Shown in pieces: positions 61,701 to 64,000 of a stretch of 64,000 nt of DNA. Source of the DNA: Panacagrimonas sp965216845 (GTDB taxonomy: Bacteria; Pseudomonadota; Gammaproteobacteria; Nevskiales; Nevskiaceae); contig OZ244200.1 of NCBI GenBank assembly GCA_965216845.1, positions 62,001 to 126,000 on the forward strand, written 5' to 3'. The position numbers and the translations under genes are program-made. The notes below the pieces were generated by a model, which saw only the letters and a list, made by a program, of their open reading frames with translations, did not search any database and was not told the origin of the DNA. Positions within the stretch are counted from its first letter, which is position 1. Each line of letters starts with the position of its first letter.

Positions 61701-61825
61701 ATATCAGGGACTGCGTCGATGGGCAGGCGTTGGTAGTTCCAGATGCCCAGCAACACCAGTGCGAGCATCGCTGTCATCACCACGCCACGTCGCTCGATGG
61801 CAAAGCGAATCAGAAAATCAATCAT
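58730..61825 (-). CDS. czcA: CusA/CzcA-family heavy-metal RND efflux pump (1031 aa)
   Basis: Proton-driven inner-membrane RND pump of the heavy-metal subfamily. It has the standard start MIDFLIRFAIERRGVVM, two large periplasmic loops between 12 helices, and the transmembrane-helix-4 motif DFGLIVDGAVIIVEN, whose Asp and Glu mark the CzcA/CnrA-type proton relay. It exports divalent cations (Co, Zn, Cd or Ni) with the adaptor and outer-membrane channel encoded upstream. Its ATG overlaps the CDF gene's stop as ATGA. It is the last gene of the operon. Confidence 0.95.
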   Translation of the reverse strand: MIDFLIRFAIERRGVVMTAMLALVLLGIWNYQRLPIDAVPDITNVQVQINTQAAGYTPLEVEQRITYPIETAITGLPGLDYRRSLSRYGLSQVTVAFEEGTDIYFARQLISERLQQVRSRLPNDVEPSMGPIATGLGEIFLYTVESDADARQPDGTPYDATALRTLQDWVIRPQLQQVPGVTEVNSIGGFAKQFHVQPDPAKLMAYGLTFEEVSEAIRLNNANQGAGYLERNKEQLLVRIPGQVSGIDDLSKLVVVTRGGLPITIGDVAEVAIGKELRTGAATRDGHETVLGTAVMLVGDNSRAVAKAVAAQLIKVNGSLPEGVKAVPAYDRTVLVDKAIATVQKNLTEGALLVVVILFLLLGNLRAALLTALVIPLAMLMTITGMVESGVSANLMSLGALDFGLIVDGAVIIVENCLRRLSEQFETGRTETLKERLETVREATAEVIRPSLFGVFIITAVYLPIFALEGVEGKMFHPMAQTVVMALASALFLSVTFVPAGVALLFRGPVKEKHNIILSVARSGYEPLLRFALKARIAFVAGALILVIACGWLATRLGSEFVPSLNEGDIAVQALRIPSTGLTQSIVFQQQIEQRLLQFPEVLTAFARTGTAEVATDPMPQNISDGYVMLKPRSEWPNPEKQKSELEDEIQAALEQLPGNAYEMSQPIQLRFNELISGVRSDFAVKLFGDDLDVMLGTGNQLAQALRGVSGAADVKVEQVSGLPVLSVLPKREALARYGIALSEVQSVVATAIGGREVGTVFEGDARFDIVVRLPEVRRDDLRALSRLPIPLPGGGQIPLQEVASLDISPGPNQISREDGKRRIVVTANVRGRDLGGFVVDAQDAIRGVSIPAGYWLDYGGTFEQLESASRRLMIVVPVTLALILGLLVLAFGSLRDALVIFSGVPLALTGGVLALWLRDIPFSISAGVGFIALSGVAVLNGLVMVSFIRNLIAEGKVLDDAIIEGALTRLRPVLMTALVASLGFVPMALNVGTGAEVQRPLATVVIGGIVSSTLLTLLVLPGLYRMVQRK

Positions 61826-62481
61826 GAGTTGTTCTCTTTTATTGAAGACGGCTCAACGTCAGGCCCGCTATTTCTTGCGTCGCGCAGGATGCCGATGCCG
61901 CCCTTGAGCGCGATAAGCGCAATGACAATGCCGATAACCAGGTCGGGCCAATTGCTGCCCAACATCAAAACCAGCGCGCCGGCGACCAGAATCCCTGCGT
62001 TGGAATAGAAATCGTTCAGGCTGAACGTCCAGGCCGCGCGCATGTTCACGTCTTCGCGATGGTTGCTCTGCAGCAGCTTGATGCACCACAGATTCACACC
62101 GCCCGCAATGGCAGCCATGATGATCATCGTTGGGCCGATGGGGTCGGTGCCGGTGATCGTTCGCCGCACGACATCTGCAAGCACACCCGCCGCAAACAGC
62201 AACAACATCACGCCGGAGACGACCGCTGCACGTTGCTTCCATTTGGCATCACGTCCGATGGCATACAGGCTGATTGCATAGACCGCAGAATCAGACGCGT
62301 TGTCCAGGGCGTTGGCGAGCAAGCCGCTGGAGTCCGCGATCAGTCCGGTAATCAACAGTGCTGCCGCCAGTCCAGCGTTTAGCGCGAACACCCAGATGAG
62401 GGTCCGGCGCTCTTCTGCATTACGAGGATCAGATGCACCACATCCGCAGTCAGTGGGCATGTTCGGCCTCGCCTTTTCCAA
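61822..62481 (-). CDS. cation diffusion facilitator-type transporter (219 aa)
   Basis: Short CDF protein with six predicted helices. Metal-site residues appear as ALDNASDSAVY (DxxxD) and SLNDFYSNAG, where the common HxxxD becomes NxxxN, so selectivity may differ. The N-terminus has a CGCG metal-binding-like motif (TDCGCGASD). The usual C-terminal cytoplasmic domain is missing, as in the shortest CDFs. Its gene lies inside a czc operon and overlaps both neighbours, so it probably moves the metal into the periplasm for the RND pump. Confidence 0.88.
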   Translation of the reverse strand: MEKARPNMPTDCGCGASDPRNAEERRTLIWVFALNAGLAAALLITGLIADSSGLLANALDNASDSAVYAISLYAIGRDAKWKQRAAVVSGVMLLLFAAGVLADVVRRTITGTDPIGPTMIIMAAIAGGVNLWCIKLLQSNHREDVNMRAAWTFSLNDFYSNAGILVAGALVLMLGSNWPDLVIGIVIALIALKGGIGILRDARNSGPDVEPSSIKENNS

Positions 62482-63517
62482 GTTCAGCCTTGAGCACGAA
62501 GCTACCTTCTCCGACTACCCGTTCGCCCGTTTGCAGCCCTGAAAGAATTTCGACCACGCGTCCGTCACTGCGACCGGTCTTGACCGGTCGTGGCTCAAGA
62601 CCATCCTCATCGTCGACAAATACAGACGTGCGGCCTTCCACTTCCTGGATCGCCGCAACCGGAACGGCAAGCGCGAGGGTTGATTCGGAGACCGTTACCT
62701 GGCCCTTGACGAAGAGTCCGGGTGCCCAGCGTCCTTCAGGATTCTGCAGCAGCACGCGTGCTGTGAGGCTTTGCGTGGCGCCGCTGGACAAAGGTGAGAC
62801 AAAAACAATCTTTCCTTCCTGGTCGAGGCCACCCTCAGCAGCCTGGACTCGAACACTCTGCCCCAGCTTTACGCGCTGTCGATCCCGCGGATACAGAGAC
62901 AATTCCACCCAGACCGTGCATAGGTCCGCCACGGTAAAGAGCGCCTGCGTCTCCGCCTGCTCTCCGGGATTGGTGAACCGTTCGGTCACCACGCCGACTT
63001 GAGGGCTGGTGACCGAGTACACCTGTAAGCTTTCGTTACTCTCGACGCGAGCGAGGGTTTGTCCCTTGCTGACCGTATCGCCAATTCTTGCGTTGACGCT
63101 TTGCACCACTCCAGGAAAGCGGGCGGTGACGCTCAAAACCCGCTCGGCATTGGGCTGCACCACGCCATATAGAAGGACCGAATCTCGCAACGACGCAGGT
63201 CCAACCGGGGCGATGACCAGGCCTGCCGCCTCGCGGGCTTCGGCGGTGAGTTTCAGCACATCGCCGTGTCCGTCTTCGTGGTCATCCCCTTCGGCAGGGC
63301 TTTCACTGTGCCCGGCTTCATGGCCCTCTTGGTGGCCTTCCTTTTCATGGTGCGCATCCGCCTCATCGTGACCCTTGGCATGATCATGATCGTGGCCCTT
63401 TTCATCACGGGATAGGCTCATGTCGTCGGGTGACGCCGGCGTTTCGCGATCGCCGCAGGCAGCGAGTGCCAGTACCATCAGAGTGACCGCGACGGATTTT
63501 GATTTGCAATGTTTCAT
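62450..63517 (-). CDS. czcB: CzcB/CusB-like periplasmic adaptor, His-rich (355 aa)
   Basis: Membrane-fusion adaptor linking the RND pump to the outer-membrane channel. The N-terminus is a lipoprotein signal (VLALAAC lipobox). A long His/Asp/Glu-rich region follows (HDHDHAKGHDEADAHHEKEG), likely to bind metal in the periplasm. The barrel-sandwich hybrid shows ARFPGVVQSVNARIGDTVSKG and VYSVTSPQVGVVTERF. It overlaps the CDF gene by 32 bp and follows czcC by 10 bp. Confidence 0.93.
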   Translation of the reverse strand: MKHCKSKSVAVTLMVLALAACGDRETPASPDDMSLSRDEKGHDHDHAKGHDEADAHHEKEGHQEGHEAGHSESPAEGDDHEDGHGDVLKLTAEAREAAGLVIAPVGPASLRDSVLLYGVVQPNAERVLSVTARFPGVVQSVNARIGDTVSKGQTLARVESNESLQVYSVTSPQVGVVTERFTNPGEQAETQALFTVADLCTVWVELSLYPRDRQRVKLGQSVRVQAAEGGLDQEGKIVFVSPLSSGATQSLTARVLLQNPEGRWAPGLFVKGQVTVSESTLALAVPVAAIQEVEGRTSVFVDDEDGLEPRPVKTGRSDGRVVEILSGLQTGERVVGEGSFVLKAELGKGEAEHAH

Positions 63518-63526
63518 GACGGTTCC

Positions 63527-64000
63527 TTAGCGGCTCAGACGCTGGCCGGTGAGACGTTCGATTTCGATGAGGGTGAGGTGGTACTGGCGAGCGCTTTCGA
63601 TGATGCTGCTGCGAACGGCGATCAACTCGCGCTGAGCGTCGACCAATTCCAGATAGCTGTAACGGCCTCGCGCATAGGCGTACTCAGTATTCTTGAGTGC
63701 TGACTCCATGCGGGGCAGTGCGCGCTCTCGAAGTGCAGTGAGTTCCCGTTCGCGATCCAACAGCTCGCGGTAGTTCCGGAACAATTGCACGCGCGCCTTG
63801 ACCAGGGCGGCGTTCTGGTCGGCCGCTGCGCCGAGTTTTCGCGCTTCGGCCTCGGCCACTAATCCTTGATTCTTGTTGAAGTACGGCAGAGGGATGCTCG
63901 CAGAGAAAACCAATGCGGTGTCCTGCGACGACTGCAACCGGCGCAGCCCCGCGCCGACCTCGATCCCGGGCCTGCGATTGGCCAGAGCGAGTTCAATCTC
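63527..64000 (-). CDS. czcC: CzcC/TolC-family outer-membrane efflux protein, partial (5' end beyond window)
   Basis: The frame is open to the right edge, so only the C-terminal 157 residues are visible. ELALANRRPGIEVGAGLRRL, SIPLPYFNKNQGLVAEAEAR and YAYARGRYSYLELVDAQREL are typical of the second TolC repeat of CzcC. It forms the outer-membrane channel of the tripartite metal pump and is the furthest upstream gene seen of the operon. Confidence 0.92.
   Translation of the reverse strand, partial: EIELALANRRPGIEVGAGLRRLQSSQDTALVFSASIPLPYFNKNQGLVAEAEARKLGAAADQNAALVKARVQLFRNYRELLDRERELTALRERALPRMESALKNTEYAYARGRYSYLELVDAQRELIAVRSSIIESARQYHLTLIEIERLTGQRLSR

Noticed and set aside
1..64000. CRISPR arrays, rRNA genes and insertion-sequence ends
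   Set aside because: No regularly spaced repeats, rRNA-like stretches or transposase with terminal inverted repeats were seen.

Overview
The backbone (1-36.8 kb and 58.7-64 kb) is GC-rich, tightly packed and dominated by acyl-CoA, alcohol and lipid catabolism. This suits a metabolically versatile Gram-negative bacterium that degrades hydrophobic substrates such as terpenoids, steroids or long alkyl chains. A gammaproteobacterium of the Nevskiales/Solimonas type is my inference from gene content and is not proven. No rRNA, complete tRNA or CRISPR array is visible.

Layout. (1) 1-9.5 kb, leftward: a beta-oxidation-like block with an SDR, three acyl-CoA dehydrogenases, a cytochrome P450, a thiolase, a citrate-synthase/citryl-CoA-lyase-like protein, an enoyl-CoA hydratase and a carboxymuconolactone-decarboxylase-like protein. 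(2) 9.6-21.6 kb, rightward: zinc alcohol dehydrogenase, EamA exporter, Baeyer-Villiger-type flavin monooxygenase, SDR and alpha/beta hydrolase, interleaved with three paralogues of the PF10118 'metal-dependent hydrolase' family, then a tandem GST_N/glutaredoxin protein and two START-like lipid-binding proteins. The monooxygenase/SDR/hydrolase/ADH set recalls the mycobacterial mymA operon. (3) 21.9-31 kb, rightward: a liu/atu-like operon (acyl-CoA dehydrogenase, hydratase, biotin-dependent acyl-CoA carboxylase beta and alpha, HMG-CoA-lyase-like enzyme, SDR, MBL hydrolase, hotdog thioesterase). A 14-bp operator-like dyad (CTAACNNNNGTTNG) occurs upstream of the 4.4 kb, 9.5/9.6 kb and 21.9 kb transcription units, which suggests a shared TetR-type regulon. 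(4) 31-36.8 kb: a partly decayed cluster (broken aldehyde dehydrogenase and GMC oxidoreductase, tautomerase, AhpD-like protein, two SDRs lacking the catalytic Tyr) with a divergent AraC regulator.

At about 36.8 kb there is a tRNA-3'-end-like fragment, a strong hairpin and an abrupt change to AT-richer DNA. From there to about 58.7 kb lies an accessory island. Its core (37.3-52.5 kb) is a DISARM-related defence locus. A leftward operon with overlapping genes encodes AIPR, two unrecognised proteins, a NERD-nuclease/SF1-helicase fusion, a DrmA-type helicase and a DrmB (DUF1998) protein. It is flanked by a 5-methylcytosine methyltransferase, a Vsr nuclease and a broken WYL regulator. Canonical DrmC (phospholipase D), DrmD, DrmMI and an obvious DrmE are absent, so this is a non-canonical composite and the best candidate for a new system. 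The right part of the island (52.5-58.7 kb) holds small regulators, hypothetical proteins, an orphan DNA methyltransferase with an unusual DPNY motif and an N-terminal DNA-binding-like extension, a hairpin-dense non-coding stretch and a winged-helix protein with an acidic tail.

The window ends in a leftward heavy-metal efflux operon (czcC-czcB-CDF transporter-czcA), truncated at the right edge.
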